Shown: positions 37,465 to 46,452, counted from the stretch's first letter. The stretch is 64,000 nucleotides of DNA from Actimicrobium antarcticum (GCF_039536745.1 NZ_BAAAZE010000007.1:1-64000); one strand, 5' to 3'. Notes: generated from the sequence alone by a model not told the origin. Numbers and translations are program-made.

Positions 37465-37671
37465 ATGACGACGCTCGCGACAGCGGTGCTGACTGCGTTC
37501 ATGCTGTGCGGCGCCGTGAATGGCTGTGCGGTGGTCGCAGTCGGCTCGGCTGCCGTGTCGGTGGCGAGCACGGTGGTAGGTGTCGGCGTGACCGTCGGTT
37601 CCGCGGCAGTGAGCGTGGCCGGCAGCGCCGTCAAGGGCACCGTCAACCTTGCCAGCGCAGCGGTCAACTGA
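37465..37671 (+). CDS. Small Ala/Val/Gly-rich lipoprotein-like protein
   Basis: A 68-residue protein starting 3 nt after the FKBP stop. An N-terminal hydrophobic segment ends in VNGC (residues 18-21), a fair lipobox. The rest is an internal repeat of small residues (VGSAAVSVAS, then VGSAAVSVAG, then KGTVNLASAAVN). It contains almost no charged residues. Proteins of this look are common in Burkholderiales but have no established role. Translation is probably coupled to the exported FKBP. Confidence 0.65.
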   Translation: MTTLATAVLTAFMLCGAVNGCAVVAVGSAAVSVASTVVGVGVTVGSAAVSVAGSAVKGTVNLASAAVN

Positions 37672-37784
37672 CTGCTGCGCTGGCAACGCCGTTTCAGTCC
37701 TGGCGGATCCTGGCCAGTCGGCGGCAATCTGCGCCGACTTGTTCAACACCGCGATCCCTTTTTACTTTCCCCAAGGATTACACG

Positions 37785-38039
37785 ATGACCTTGCAAGCCC
37801 AATTCGACCAGACCCTGGCAGACTCGAAAAATCTTGAAGAACGCCCCGACAACATGACATTGCTGAAAATGTATGCGTTATACAAGCAGGCCAGCAGCGG
37901 CGATGCCGAGGGCACACGCCCCGGTTTTACCGACATGGTTGGCCGTGCCAAATGGGATGCATGGGATGCACTGAAAGGCACTGCCAAGGATGCGGCGATG
38001 CAGCAATATATCGATCTGATCGCCGATTTGCGGGCGTAA
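37785..38039 (+). CDS. Acyl-CoA-binding protein
   Basis: An 84-residue protein with AAGGA about 8 nt before its ATG. It matches the ACBP four-helix fold: LLKMYALYKQASSGDAEGTRPG and KWDAWDALKG, including the Lys, Tyr and Trp used to hold acyl-CoA. ACBP buffers medium- and long-chain acyl-CoA in the cytoplasm. It lies between the FKBP group and a PHA-system protein on the other strand, so a link to lipid or PHA precursors is possible but not shown. Confidence 0.93.
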   Translation: MTLQAQFDQTLADSKNLEERPDNMTLLKMYALYKQASSGDAEGTRPGFTDMVGRAKWDAWDALKGTAKDAAMQQYIDLIADLRA

Positions 38040-38074
38040 TATTGCTCTCAAATCAGCCTGCTGCGCAAAGTGGA

Positions 38075-38362
38075 TCAGGCGTCGATTGCGAACACCTTGG
38101 CCATGTTGCGCGTAACTTTTTCCTGGATAATTGGAGCGAACGACTTCAGCATGAAGCCCAATGTGATGTCCAGTCGGGCTTCCGTGTCATCGATCGCCAG
38201 TGTCCCTGCGACGCCACTGCGATTGAAGGACAGCACATTGCCCTCCCAGGTGCTGGTGATGTCATAGTCGGAAGCCATCTTGTCGGCCACGCTTTGGGCA
38301 GCCGCCATTGCGCTGGCTTTAGACATTTGGTGCGACTGGATAATACTGATATCGGCCATCAC
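38075..38362 (-). CDS. Polyhydroxyalkanoic acid system family protein
   Basis: A 95-residue protein with the PHA-granule-region family pattern: an N-terminal DISIIQSHQMSKASAMAAAQ, a central WEGNVLSFNRSGVAGTLAI and a C-terminal LGFMLKSFAPIIQEKV. Members occur near PHA synthesis or granule genes and are probably soluble small proteins; the mechanism is unclear. It follows the 2-hydroxyacid dehydrogenase gene by 1 bp on the same strand, so the two form one unit. Confidence 0.88.
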   Translation of the reverse strand: MMADISIIQSHQMSKASAMAAAQSVADKMASDYDITSTWEGNVLSFNRSGVAGTLAIDDTEARLDITLGFMLKSFAPIIQEKVTRNMAKVFAIDA

Positions 38363-38363
38363 G

Positions 38364-39350
38364 TCATCCTTTCTTGGCAGCGTCAGGATTCAGGCAATTC
38401 GGCGGCATTTGACCGGCGAGTGCTGCCATCAAATTCTCTACCGCACATTTAGCCATCGCACGCCGGGTTGGCGCCGAGGCACTGGCGATGTGCGGTGTCA
38501 GCACGACATTCGGCAAGCTCAGGAAATCGGGATTGAATGCGGGCTCGCCTTCGAAGACATCCAGGCCGGCACCCATGATCCGCCGTTCGCGCAATGCGGC
38601 GATCAGCGCGACATCGTCGACAATCCCGCCACGGGCAATATTAACCAGCGTCGCGGTCGGCTTCATCAGCGCCAGTTCGGCAGCAGCGATCGTATGGTGG
38701 GTCGCAGCGGAATACGGCAGTACCAGAATCACATGGTCGGCCTGGCGCAAGACATCTTCTTTGCTCAGGTAGGTGGCATCGTTGGCGCGGGCTTCCAGCT
38801 CAGGCGCCAGGCGCGACCGGTTGTGATACACCACCTTCATGTCGAAACCCATCGAGCGTCGGGCAATCGCCTGGCCGATACGGCCCATGCCGATGACGCC
38901 CAGCGTGCTGCCGTGCAGATCGGCACCCAGAAAACCATCGTAGCTCCATTGCTTCCAGTGACCGGCACGCAGCCAATGCTCGGATTCGGTGACGCGACGT
39001 GCGGTCGCCATCAACAGCGCCCAGCCGAAGTCAGCGGTGGTTTCATTGAGTACATCGGGTGTGTTCGTGACGAGGATACCGGCCTGGGTCGCGGCATCGA
39101 CGGCGATGTTGTTGTAGCCCACGGCGATGTTGCAGATGGCTTTCAGTTTCGGGGATGCGGCGATGACCTGCGCACTAACGGCCTCGCTGGCCGTCACCAT
39201 GATGGCATCTTTGTCGCGCATTTTTTCCAGCAGGACATCGGGGGAGAAAATGATATCGGCCTGGTTCGATTCCACATCGAATTGTTGCTCCAGACTTGCG
39301 AGGATATCGGGGAATATCGCGCGGGCGATCAGGATTTTTTTCTTGGTCAT
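38364..39350 (-). CDS. D-2-hydroxyacid dehydrogenase, glyoxylate/hydroxypyruvate reductase type
   Basis: A 328-residue NAD(P)-dependent reductase. The nucleotide-binding GVIGMGRIGQAIARRSMGF is at about residues 155-173. Catalytic Arg lies in NIARGGIVDD, Glu in GLDVFEGEP and His in LTPHIASAS. It reduces glyoxylate, hydroxypyruvate or a related 2-keto acid. It is followed at 1 bp by the PHA-system gene. The exact substrate is not readable from sequence. Confidence 0.93.
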   Translation of the reverse strand: MTKKKILIARAIFPDILASLEQQFDVESNQADIIFSPDVLLEKMRDKDAIMVTASEAVSAQVIAASPKLKAICNIAVGYNNIAVDAATQAGILVTNTPDVLNETTADFGWALLMATARRVTESEHWLRAGHWKQWSYDGFLGADLHGSTLGVIGMGRIGQAIARRSMGFDMKVVYHNRSRLAPELEARANDATYLSKEDVLRQADHVILVLPYSAATHHTIAAAELALMKPTATLVNIARGGIVDDVALIAALRERRIMGAGLDVFEGEPAFNPDFLSLPNVVLTPHIASASAPTRRAMAKCAVENLMAALAGQMPPNCLNPDAAKKG

Positions 39351-39471
39351 GAGGACGGGATTTGTTGGGGAGAGGTCGGCGCGAGAGGAACTTGCGACTT
39401 TGACTGAAGTCGTATTCTAGCTTAGGTAATATCGATGGAGTCATGTCTATGCTGGAACATGTGCAGCCCAT

Positions 39472-39503
39472 AAAAAAACGCCTCGCTAGGCGAGGCGTTT
39501 TTT
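39472..39503 (-). terminator. Strong rho-independent terminator after PEP-CTERM gene
   Basis: AACGCCTCGC/GCGAGGCGTT encloses a three-base loop with runs of A and T on either side. On the minus strand it follows the PEP-CTERM gene at 39552; it may also insulate the opposite direction. Confidence 0.92.
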
Positions 39504-39551
39504 GCATCACAGAGCTTACCTTCAATATGAAGGAGCAACCTGTGGAGTTAA

Positions 39552-40094
39552 TTAAGCCTGGTTTGCTTTGGCTTTACGACGTGCTGCGAAGCCGAGCAGG
39601 CCGAGACCGGCAAGCATCATTGCGTAGGTTTCTGGCTCTGGAACTGGGGAAGGGATGGGCGACGAAGGGGTCAACGTAATGCCGCCACCGTATGTAGACG
39701 TTGGGCTATAAGTCATACCAGTCACCACCAGTGACAACGGACCTGTGAAAGGCAAGCCATTTGTACCGAATTGCGTGGAAACAGCACCACCGCTTGAAAA
39801 GATGTTCGAGGAGACCGCAGTACCGTTAAGTTTCGCTGACAAGATATCGAGACCAATGAAGTTCATAAAAGAGAATGAGCTGATCGACATGTTATCAACA
39901 TAACCACCTGCTGGGAAACCGAAGTTGAACGTGTCGGTGAACTCGCCTGCAGTAAAGTGGCTTGTGAAGAAGCCGCCTGTGAATGAACCAGGCTGCAGTG
40001 CCGATTCGGTCAGCACGACGTTTGTCGTGTTTGCGCTTGCAAGACCGACGACTGAGGAGAGTGCGAGTGCTACAAGGGCGAATTTAATTTTCAT
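39552..40094 (-). CDS. FxDxF-family PEP-CTERM exported protein 1
   Basis: A 180-residue exported protein. A signal peptide ends near LASA-NTTN. The FxDxF family mark is FTDTFNF. The C-terminus is a complete PEP-CTERM sorting tail: VPEPETYAMMLAGLGLLGFA then the basic RRKAK. Exosortase would cleave after the PEP motif and pass the protein to the outer surface, often with exopolysaccharide. A similar protein is encoded at 40770-41336. No exosortase gene is in the window. Confidence 0.93.
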   Translation of the reverse strand: MKIKFALVALALSSVVGLASANTTNVVLTESALQPGSFTGGFFTSHFTAGEFTDTFNFGFPAGGYVDNMSISSFSFMNFIGLDILSAKLNGTAVSSNIFSSGGAVSTQFGTNGLPFTGPLSLVVTGMTYSPTSTYGGGITLTPSSPIPSPVPEPETYAMMLAGLGLLGFAARRKAKANQA

Positions 40095-40663
40095 AGTTAT
40101 CTCGAATCAAGGTTGGGGAGGATTGCAATTTATTTACTTCAACCAAGACAACTAATCTTGGCTCACTAAACTTGCGTTGATAATATCCCAACATTGATAA
40201 AAAACGTAGACGCTTTAACAACCAAATCACTAATTAACAAAAGTTGACTCTTTAATTATTGCTACGCAGCAAATTATGCCGTTCGTCCTACAAACTCGCA
40301 CATTTTTTCTCCTTAACTCCCACAGAAATAGTGAATGCACGCAATGTTTATATAAAGAAATTAACGCTCCGGGGAACTTAAAGCTGTGTAAACATTCCCG
40401 GATTTATTTGGTCTTCGACCGTTCGTTAGAGATACTGATACGCAATGCCAATTAAAAAGGTTGCCTCGAATTTTTCCTGTGCATCCAGACTTTTTAGCAA
40501 TTTAGCGTGGAAAAGTCGCTGTAACTCGCAGCGCACAACCCAAAACCGGAATCAATCCTCCCGACTCCGCGAAATTGTCCTGATCGTACAACGCTTGTAT
40601 TTCCAACAAAAAATACGCCGCAACGCGGAATATCCAAAAACACGAGCAGATCGATTTGGGACG
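40095..40663. other. A+T-rich intergenic region between PEP-CTERM genes
   Basis: About 570 bp without a supportable gene. It should contain the promoter of the downstream PEP-CTERM gene (starting at 40094). A plus-strand open frame beginning at 40445 runs through the terminator at 40664-40699 and antisense into the next gene, and is not credible. Confidence 0.6.
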
Positions 40664-40699
40664 AAAAAAAAACCGCTCGGCGTGCCGTTGAGCGGTTTT
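40664..40699 (-). terminator. Rho-independent terminator for second PEP-CTERM gene
   Basis: AAAACCGCTC/GAGCGGTTTT stem with an 11-nt loop. On the minus strand it is followed by nine T residues, 70 bp after the stop of the gene at 40770. Confidence 0.9.
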
Positions 40700-40769
40700 G
40701 CTAAAAAATTGATCCATTTCTGCCATTCGTTGCGCCACTACAACAGCGGCACAGAAATTTCCGTACTAA

Positions 40770-41336
40770 TCAAAAATGATCTGCGCTTTCTTTCCGCCGA
40801 GCAGCAAATCCAAGCAAACACAAACCGGCAAGCATCATCGCGTAAGTCTCTGGCTCGGGAACGGCCGGGATTGGAATGTATTCCCCCGAAGATCGTACGG
40901 TAATTTGACCACCGTAAGAATTATCTATCCCAACCGCTGTTCCGCTTAACGTCATCTGCAGCGGCCCGGAAAAATTCTCACTACCTGTATATGCAGAGGA
41001 AAAGACACCTGGCACAGTAAAAATACTCAGCGGAGTGGAATTCAGAGCCGCAGAAGTGAAAGTAATTCCATTGGAAGCGGTCGACGAAAAGCTAGCGCTG
41101 ACGATGGAGTTAGCATTTCCACCAGGCAAAAACGACCCAAAATTAAACGTGTCGTTGAACATGGCGTTCAACCCACCATGGATTCCGCCGAAAAACCCGG
41201 TAAAGGTTGTTACCCCAGCGACCGTGCCAGATGACACGAGTGTGACGTTCTGCACAGGTGCCGTATCAATCGCAGCGAACGACAAAGTGGATACTGCAGA
41301 AAAAGCGACTGCGGCAAACACACGTTTAATTTTCAT
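40770..41336 (-). CDS. FxDxF-family PEP-CTERM exported protein 2
   Basis: From the ATG at 41336 (MKIKRVFAAVAFSAV) the product is 188 residues with a signal peptide ending near SFA-AIDT. It has the family mark FNDTFNF and the sorting tail VPEPETYAMMLAGLCLLGFA followed by RRK. Upstream in-frame starts to 41387 add an implausible N-terminus. It is homologous in layout to the protein at 39552-40094 and is likely another exosortase substrate. Its own terminator and upstream region suggest separate transcription. Confidence 0.92.
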   Translation of the reverse strand: MKIKRVFAAVAFSAVSTLSFAAIDTAPVQNVTLVSSGTVAGVTTFTGFFGGIHGGLNAMFNDTFNFGSFLPGGNANSIVSASFSSTASNGITFTSAALNSTPLSIFTVPGVFSSAYTGSENFSGPLQMTLSGTAVGIDNSYGGQITVRSSGEYIPIPAVPEPETYAMMLAGLCLLGFAARRKESADHF

Positions 41337-41740
41337 GATCATCTCGATAAAAGAGGTTGGGAGAAAGTTTCGTCTGAAGACAGCCACCGGGTTGATCGGG
41401 CCCGGAATTTCAAACTTAAGTCATGTTATCCAACCGTTTTTTAAATCCAAGAATCTTTGCGATAAATCGCCAATATTTAACAATTGTTCACAATTCATAG
41501 AAGATTCTTCTTGACAATAAAACTTTGTATAATTTCCATCCATTAACAAATAGTGAACGCCCCGCTCGAATTTGCATATACGCATTCTGTCTAAGCGCCG
41601 TTTGTGGGAATGTGCGAACTGCCTTAAAATACGCAGTCTTGCGACTGGTCGATCAGTGCTTCGCGCAGTACTTTCTTAAAGTTAAAGCCCGACCTGGTCG
41701 CTGCAACCCGCACTTCCCCTATTTTAGAATTAGGACTGTT
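41337..41740. other. Divergent intergenic region, PEP-CTERM 2 / fdxA
   Basis: About 400 bp with no supportable gene. A frame open from 41525 into fdxA has no family support before the ferredoxin start. The promoters of both flanking genes should lie here, but I could not pick a convincing -35/-10 pair. Confidence 0.5.
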
Positions 41741-42064
41741 ATGACCCACGTTGTGACCGAATCCTGCATCCAGTGCCGCTATACCGATTGCGTGGATGTA
41801 TGCCCGGTGGATTGTTTTCGCGAAGGCCCGAACTTTCTATCTATTGACCCGGATGAATGCATCGACTGCGCGGTATGCGTCGCAGAATGCCCGGTCAATG
41901 CTATTTACGCGGAAGAAGATGTCCCCGCCGACCAGCAACCGTTCATCAAACTGAACATCGAGCTGTCCAGAGGCTGGCCATCGATCACGAAAACCAAGTC
42001 AGCGTTACCGGAAGCCGATGAATTCAAAGATGTGCAGCAAAAAATGCATTTGCTGAAGCGCTGA
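41741..42064 (+). CDS. fdxA: Seven-iron ferredoxin FdxA
   Basis: From the ATG at 41741 the product is 107 residues, the usual FdxA length. Cysteines occur as CIQCRYTDCVDVCPVDC and CIDCAVCVAECPVN, the arrangement for one [3Fe-4S] and one [4Fe-4S] cluster, followed by the typical C-terminal helical extension (LSRGWPSITKTK). It carries low-potential electrons in the cytoplasm. A ferredoxin-NADP reductase gene begins 90 bp downstream on the same strand, giving a likely redox pair. Confidence 0.96.
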   Translation: MTHVVTESCIQCRYTDCVDVCPVDCFREGPNFLSIDPDECIDCAVCVAECPVNAIYAEEDVPADQQPFIKLNIELSRGWPSITKTKSALPEADEFKDVQQKMHLLKR

Positions 42065-42154
42065 CAAAACTGGCGCATCCTGCAACGTCCCGTCAGATGA
42101 CCGGACCTGCTGCACTACCGAAATAACCCATTGAAACAGGAAGCACACCGTCGT

Positions 42155-43264
42155 ATGAACACCAGCGCAAGCCTTGAACCCGGAATCACCTCCACTACGC
42201 CTATCCAGTCCGTGCAATCCCACATGGCAATCGAAACCGATGCGATCATCATTGGCGCCGGTCCTGTCGGATTGTTTCAGGTGTTCGAGCTCGGACTTCT
42301 GGAAATCAAGGCGCATGTCATCGATTCGCTCGCCAGCGTTGGCGGACAGTGTGTCGAGCTGTATCCGGACAAACCGATCTATGACATTCCTGCGGTACCG
42401 GTCTGCACCGGCCAGGAACTGACCGACAATCTGTTGAAGCAGATCGAACCGTTCGGAGCCACTTTCCATTTGAATCAGGAAGTCACACTGGTCGAAAAGC
42501 GCGACGACGGACGATTTAATCTGGAAACGTCGGCAGGTACACGCTTCGTCACCAAAACCATTTTCATCGCTGCCGGCGTTGGTTCATTCCAGCCACGCAC
42601 CCTGAAAGTGGATGGCATCGATCAATTTGACAATTCACAATTGTTTTATCGTGTCCGCGAACCAGCACGCTTCGCTGGCAAAAACATCGTTATTTGTGGC
42701 GGTGGCGACTCGGCACTTGATTGGGCGCTCAACTTTGTTGGCAAGGCCGAATCGGTAATCTTGCTGCATCGTCGTGATGAATTCCGTGCGGCACCGGCTT
42801 CCGTAGCAAAAATGCGCGAACTCTGTGACAACTACGAAATGCAACTAATCATCGGCCAGGTCACCGGCTACGAAGCCAATGACGAAGGATCGCTCAATGG
42901 CATCAAGGTAACGGGCCTAGACGGTGTCACCCGCCGCCTGCCACTGGACTATTTGATGGTGTTTTTTGGCCTGTCGCCAAAACTGGGACCGATCGCCGAG
43001 TGGGGTCTGGATATCGAACGCAAACAGATCAAAGTCGGCACCGAAAAATTCGAAACGAATGTGCCCGGCATCTTCGCGGTCGGTGATATCAACACCTATC
43101 CCGGCAAGAAAAAGCTGATCCTGTCCGGCTTTCATGAAGCGGCTTTGGCGGCATTCGGCGCCGCGCCTTACATTTTTCCGGATAAAAAAATCCATATGCA
43201 GTACACCACCACGTCACCAAAGCTGCACAAAATCCTTGGTGTCGAAAGTCCGGTGTTTGATTGA
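42155..43264 (+). CDS. Ferredoxin-NADP reductase, thioredoxin-reductase-like
   Basis: From the ATG at 42155 the product is 369 residues; an in-frame start at 42131 is possible. FAD binding is shown by IIIGAGPVGLFQVFELGL, NADP binding by VICGGGDSALDWAL, and the terminal FAD segment by FAVGDINTYPG. The CxxC redox motif of true thioredoxin reductase is absent, and VGGQCVELYPDKPIYDIPA is the mark of the FNR group. It transfers electrons between NADPH and ferredoxin, presumably the FdxA encoded just upstream. Confidence 0.94.
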   Translation: MNTSASLEPGITSTTPIQSVQSHMAIETDAIIIGAGPVGLFQVFELGLLEIKAHVIDSLASVGGQCVELYPDKPIYDIPAVPVCTGQELTDNLLKQIEPFGATFHLNQEVTLVEKRDDGRFNLETSAGTRFVTKTIFIAAGVGSFQPRTLKVDGIDQFDNSQLFYRVREPARFAGKNIVICGGGDSALDWALNFVGKAESVILLHRRDEFRAAPASVAKMRELCDNYEMQLIIGQVTGYEANDEGSLNGIKVTGLDGVTRRLPLDYLMVFFGLSPKLGPIAEWGLDIERKQIKVGTEKFETNVPGIFAVGDINTYPGKKKLILSGFHEAALAAFGAAPYIFPDKKIHMQYTTTSPKLHKILGVESPVFD

Positions 43265-43291
43265 CACTGCAGCGCAATATGTAACTACCAA

Positions 43292-43326
43292 AACACGAAA
43301 CACTGCAAAGTGCGTCGTGTTTTTTT
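43292..43326 (+). terminator. Rho-independent terminator after ferredoxin reductase
   Basis: AACACGA (43292-43298) pairs with TCGTGTT (43315-43321), with an inner CACT/AGTG pair, followed by a run of T. It lies 28 bp after the reductase stop. Confidence 0.8.
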
Positions 43327-43720
43327 ACAGGAAAAGTGCAGGAAATCCAGAATTATTGAATCAGCCAAAACCAAACTGAATGCGGCAATGCGACACCGGA
43401 AATTAATTATTTTCAAAAAAAAAGACTACTTCAGGTAGTAAATCACCAAAAAGTCTGCTCGACGCAGCAACTTGCTGATTTGAGATTGTTTTCCTGCGGG
43501 TTTAAACGCATATTGGTTGCACCAAAATCTAGCCAGCCTTGATGCAAAACAAAAAATAGCATTCACGGTGAAGTGGATGCAAAAACACGCGCTCACTTGT
43601 GGTTACAAAAGCGAAGCGTCAGTTTTTTTCGGCGTTTGTTTACGAAAAAACAGACTATTATGCAATGTTATCAAGCATGTCAGAAGCGATTGACACACTG
43701 CAACAACCGACGAGGTCTCC
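43327..43720. other. A+T-rich leader region upstream of phaZ
   Basis: About 390 bp with no supportable gene. A small hairpin ACTAC/GTAGT lies at about 43426-43440 next to an A run. The phaZ promoter should be in the last 100 bp, but no clear consensus pair was found. Confidence 0.5.
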
Positions 43721-44947
43721 ATGCTTTACCACTTTCATGAAATGAACCGCAGCTTCATCAATCCATTGATGCAGTGGGCGGAAGCATCGGCAAAACTGTT
43801 CACCAATCCGATCTCGCCTTTAGCACACTCGCCTTTCTCGCAGCGCATTGCCGCGGGATACGAATTGATGTTCCGGCTAGGCAAAGATTACGAGAAGCCA
43901 CAATTTGGTTTGACGTCGACGGTAGTTGATGGCAAAACATTCGACATTACCGAAGAGCTGACGGTCACGAAACCATTCTGCACGCTGATTCATTTTGCCA
44001 AAGTCAGCGGCAAAACCGCATTGAAGCAGCCGACAGTGCTGTTGGTAGCACCGTTGTCCGGGCATCATTCAACGTTGTTGCGGGATACCGTAAAAGCGCT
44101 GTTGCCCGAGCATGACGTGTACATCACCGACTGGACCGATGCCCGGATGGTGCCATTGGCCGACGGTGAATTCCATTTGCATGATTACATTTACTACGTT
44201 CAGGACTTCATTCGCTTGCTGGGTCCGGACGTGCACGTGATTTCAGTGTGTCAGCCGACCGTACCCGTACTGGCCGCGATTGCGTTGATGGCAACGGCGA
44301 ATGATCCGAAATTGCCAAAAACGATGACCATGATGGGTGGCCCGATCGACCCGCGCGAGTCGCCCACCGAAGTCAACAATCTGGCCACCAAAAAACCATT
44401 TTCGTGGTTCGAGAACACGGTCATTTACACAGTCCCGTCCAACTACCCGGGCTCCGGACGCAAGGTGTATCCGGGCTTTTTGCAACACGCCGGTTTTGTT
44501 GCAATGAACCCGGATCGCCACGCGCAAAGTCATTGGGACTTTTACATGCAGCTGCGCAAGGGCGATGACGAATCAGCCGAAGAGCATCGCAAGTTTTACG
44601 ATGAATACAACGCGGTCCTCGACATGCCTGCCGATTACTACCTCGAAACCATCAAGACGGTCTTCCAGGACTTCAGTCTTGCCACGGGTACATGGGATGT
44701 CGAAGGCAAGCTGGTACGGCCGCAGGACATCAAGACAGTCGCGCTGTTTACTGTCGAAGGCGAACTCGATGACATCTCCGGTGCCGGCCAGACACAGGCA
44801 GCACACACACTGTGCAGCAGTATTCCGGCCAACATGAAAGAAGATTTCGTGGCACCGGGATGTGGCCATTACGGCATCTTCGCCGGCCGCCGCTGGCGCG
44901 ACATTATTTGCCCGAAGATCGGCGCCTTCATCAAAGCGCATTCCTGA
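43721..44947 (+). CDS. phaZ: Intracellular polyhydroxyalkanoate depolymerase
   Basis: A 408-residue cytoplasmic depolymerase of the PhaZa1 type. It opens MLYHFHEMNRSFINPLMQWAE without a signal peptide. The nucleophile elbow is VISVCQPTVP with Cys177 in place of the Ser of extracellular enzymes, as known for Ralstonia-type native-granule depolymerases. A likely catalytic Asp lies in VEGELDDISGAGQT and His in APGCGHYGIF. It releases hydroxybutyrate from stored PHB. It is followed by a terminator. Confidence 0.95.
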   Translation: MLYHFHEMNRSFINPLMQWAEASAKLFTNPISPLAHSPFSQRIAAGYELMFRLGKDYEKPQFGLTSTVVDGKTFDITEELTVTKPFCTLIHFAKVSGKTALKQPTVLLVAPLSGHHSTLLRDTVKALLPEHDVYITDWTDARMVPLADGEFHLHDYIYYVQDFIRLLGPDVHVISVCQPTVPVLAAIALMATANDPKLPKTMTMMGGPIDPRESPTEVNNLATKKPFSWFENTVIYTVPSNYPGSGRKVYPGFLQHAGFVAMNPDRHAQSHWDFYMQLRKGDDESAEEHRKFYDEYNAVLDMPADYYLETIKTVFQDFSLATGTWDVEGKLVRPQDIKTVALFTVEGELDDISGAGQTQAAHTLCSSIPANMKEDFVAPGCGHYGIFAGRRWRDIICPKIGAFIKAHS

Positions 44948-44967
44948 TCCGACCCTGCTCCACGCGC

Positions 44968-44999
44968 AGCCGCTCCACCTTCGGGTCGAGCGGCTTTTT
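44968..44999 (+). terminator. Rho-independent terminator after phaZ
   Basis: AGCCGCTC (44968-44975) pairs with GAGCGGCT (44988-44995) and is followed by TTTTTC, 20 bp after the phaZ stop. Confidence 0.9.
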
Positions 45000-45065
45000 C
45001 ATGGACCGGGCCGGGCGAACTGGTGATTTGCAGGATAATGCTGTTTTACCCATCTGAATGCTGCC

Positions 45066-45755
45066 GTGTCGCAATCCGCTCCAAACTCCCCCGCCGACCG
45101 CATCGAAAACGTGCTGCCGCAAACCCAATGCACCAAGTGCGGCTATCCGGCCTGCCGGCCCTACGCCGAAGCCATCGCCGCTGGCACTGCCGACATTAAC
45201 CAGTGCCCTCCCGGCGGCCAGGAAGGTATCGAACGGCTCGCCACATTATTGGGCAGGCCGGTCATCCCGCTCAACCCCGAGCACGGCACAGAGCGGCCAC
45301 GGCCAGTCGCGGTGATCGACGAATTACTGTGCATCGGTTGCACGCTGTGCATCCAGGCCTGTCCGGTGGATGCCATCCTTGGCGCTGCCAAACAGATGCA
45401 TACGGTACTGCCGGATCTGTGCACCGGCTGTGATCTTTGCGTCGCGCCCTGCCCGGTCGATTGCATCGCGATGGTCGCCGTCACCGATACCACGGGCTGG
45501 CAGGCGTGGTCGCAACAACAGGCGGACGCCGCACGTAGCCGCCACGATTTCCGCACCGGGCGATTGCAGCGCGAACGCCAGGAAAACGATGCGCGACTGC
45601 TCGCCAAGGCAGCCGCCAAACTGAAGGAAGTCGAGGCCGCGCCGACGCTGTCTGCCGCAGAGGCGACCGAACGGGATCGCAAAAAAGCCATCATTCAGGC
45701 GGCCATCGAACGCGCACGCATCAAGCGTGAGGCCGAGCTGAAAGACGCCCAATGA
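45066..45755 (+). CDS. rnfB: RnfB-type iron-sulfur protein, stand-alone
   Basis: A 229-residue protein from a GTG start. The N-terminal Fe-S domain has the pattern QTQCTKCGYPAC...QCPPGG. Two ferredoxin-type [4Fe-4S] motifs follow: CIGCTLCIQACPVD and CTGCDLCVAPCPVDC. The rest is a charged helical tail. The hydrophobic N-terminal helix of classical RnfB is missing and no other rnf gene is nearby, so it is probably a soluble electron carrier. Its stop overlaps nth by 4 nt, linking it to a [4Fe-4S] DNA-repair enzyme. Confidence 0.9.
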   Translation: MSQSAPNSPADRIENVLPQTQCTKCGYPACRPYAEAIAAGTADINQCPPGGQEGIERLATLLGRPVIPLNPEHGTERPRPVAVIDELLCIGCTLCIQACPVDAILGAAKQMHTVLPDLCTGCDLCVAPCPVDCIAMVAVTDTTGWQAWSQQQADAARSRHDFRTGRLQRERQENDARLLAKAAAKLKEVEAAPTLSAAEATERDRKKAIIQAAIERARIKREAELKDAQ

Positions 45756-46402
45756 ACGCCGAAAAACGCCGCGCCATGTTCGAGCGCCTGCGCGCTGCCA
45801 ATCCCCACCCGGCGACCGAACTTGAATACACCACGCCCTTTGAATTGCTGATCGCTGTCCTGTTGTCAGCACAGGCGACCGATGTCTCTGTCAACAAGGC
45901 AACCCGCAAGCTGTACGCGGTAGCGAACACACCGGCGGCGATCTATGCGCTGGGCGTGGAAGGGCTGACCCCGTTCATCCAGACTATCGGGCTGTTTCGC
46001 AACAAGGCGAAAAACGCGATTGAAACCTGCCGCCTGATCCTGACCGAACATGCCGGACAGGTACCGCGCACGCGCGAAGGACTGGAAGCCTTGCCCGGCG
46101 TCGGCCGCAAGACCGCGAATGTCGTACTCAATACGGCCTTCGGCGAACCGACGATTGCAGTCGACACGCACATTTTCCGGGTCGCGAATCGCACCGGTCT
46201 GGCGCCCGGCAAGGACGTCGATCAGGTTGAACACAAATTGATGAAGGTACTGCCAGCGGAGTTCCGGCAGGATGCCCACCACTGGCTCATCCTGCATGGT
46301 CGCTACACCTGCACCGCCCGCAGCCCGCAATGCTGGAATTGCATGCTGGTGGACTTGTGTGACTACCGGACCAAGACGCCGCTGCCAGGCAAGGCTGTCT
46401 GA
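45752..46402 (+). CDS. nth: Endonuclease III
   Basis: A 216-residue DNA glycosylase/AP lyase that removes oxidised pyrimidines. The helix-hairpin-helix LPGVGRKTANVVL holds the catalytic Lys, VDTHIFRVANR holds the catalytic Asp, and the C-terminal C-x6-C-x2-C-x5-C motif (CTARSPQCWNCMLVDLC) binds the [4Fe-4S] cluster. It is translationally coupled to the RnfB gene by an ATGA overlap; adjacent rnfB-nth order is also known in other proteobacteria. Confidence 0.97.
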   Translation: MNAEKRRAMFERLRAANPHPATELEYTTPFELLIAVLLSAQATDVSVNKATRKLYAVANTPAAIYALGVEGLTPFIQTIGLFRNKAKNAIETCRLILTEHAGQVPRTREGLEALPGVGRKTANVVLNTAFGEPTIAVDTHIFRVANRTGLAPGKDVDQVEHKLMKVLPAEFRQDAHHWLILHGRYTCTARSPQCWNCMLVDLCDYRTKTPLPGKAV

Positions 46403-46452
46403 GCTTCGGCTGCCAAGACGGGACAAAATAGTCCGTCGTGGCCGCCGGCAAA

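Noticed and set aside
38280..39407. A 375-codon plus-strand frame
   Set aside because: Antisense to the 2-hydroxyacid dehydrogenase and its downstream gene.
40445..40903. A 152-codon plus-strand frame between the PEP-CTERM genes
   Set aside because: It runs through a strong terminator hairpin and antisense into a genuine gene, with no family match.
43426..43440. Hairpin ACTAC/GTAGT as a terminator
   Set aside because: The stem is only five base pairs and a better terminator already lies just upstream.
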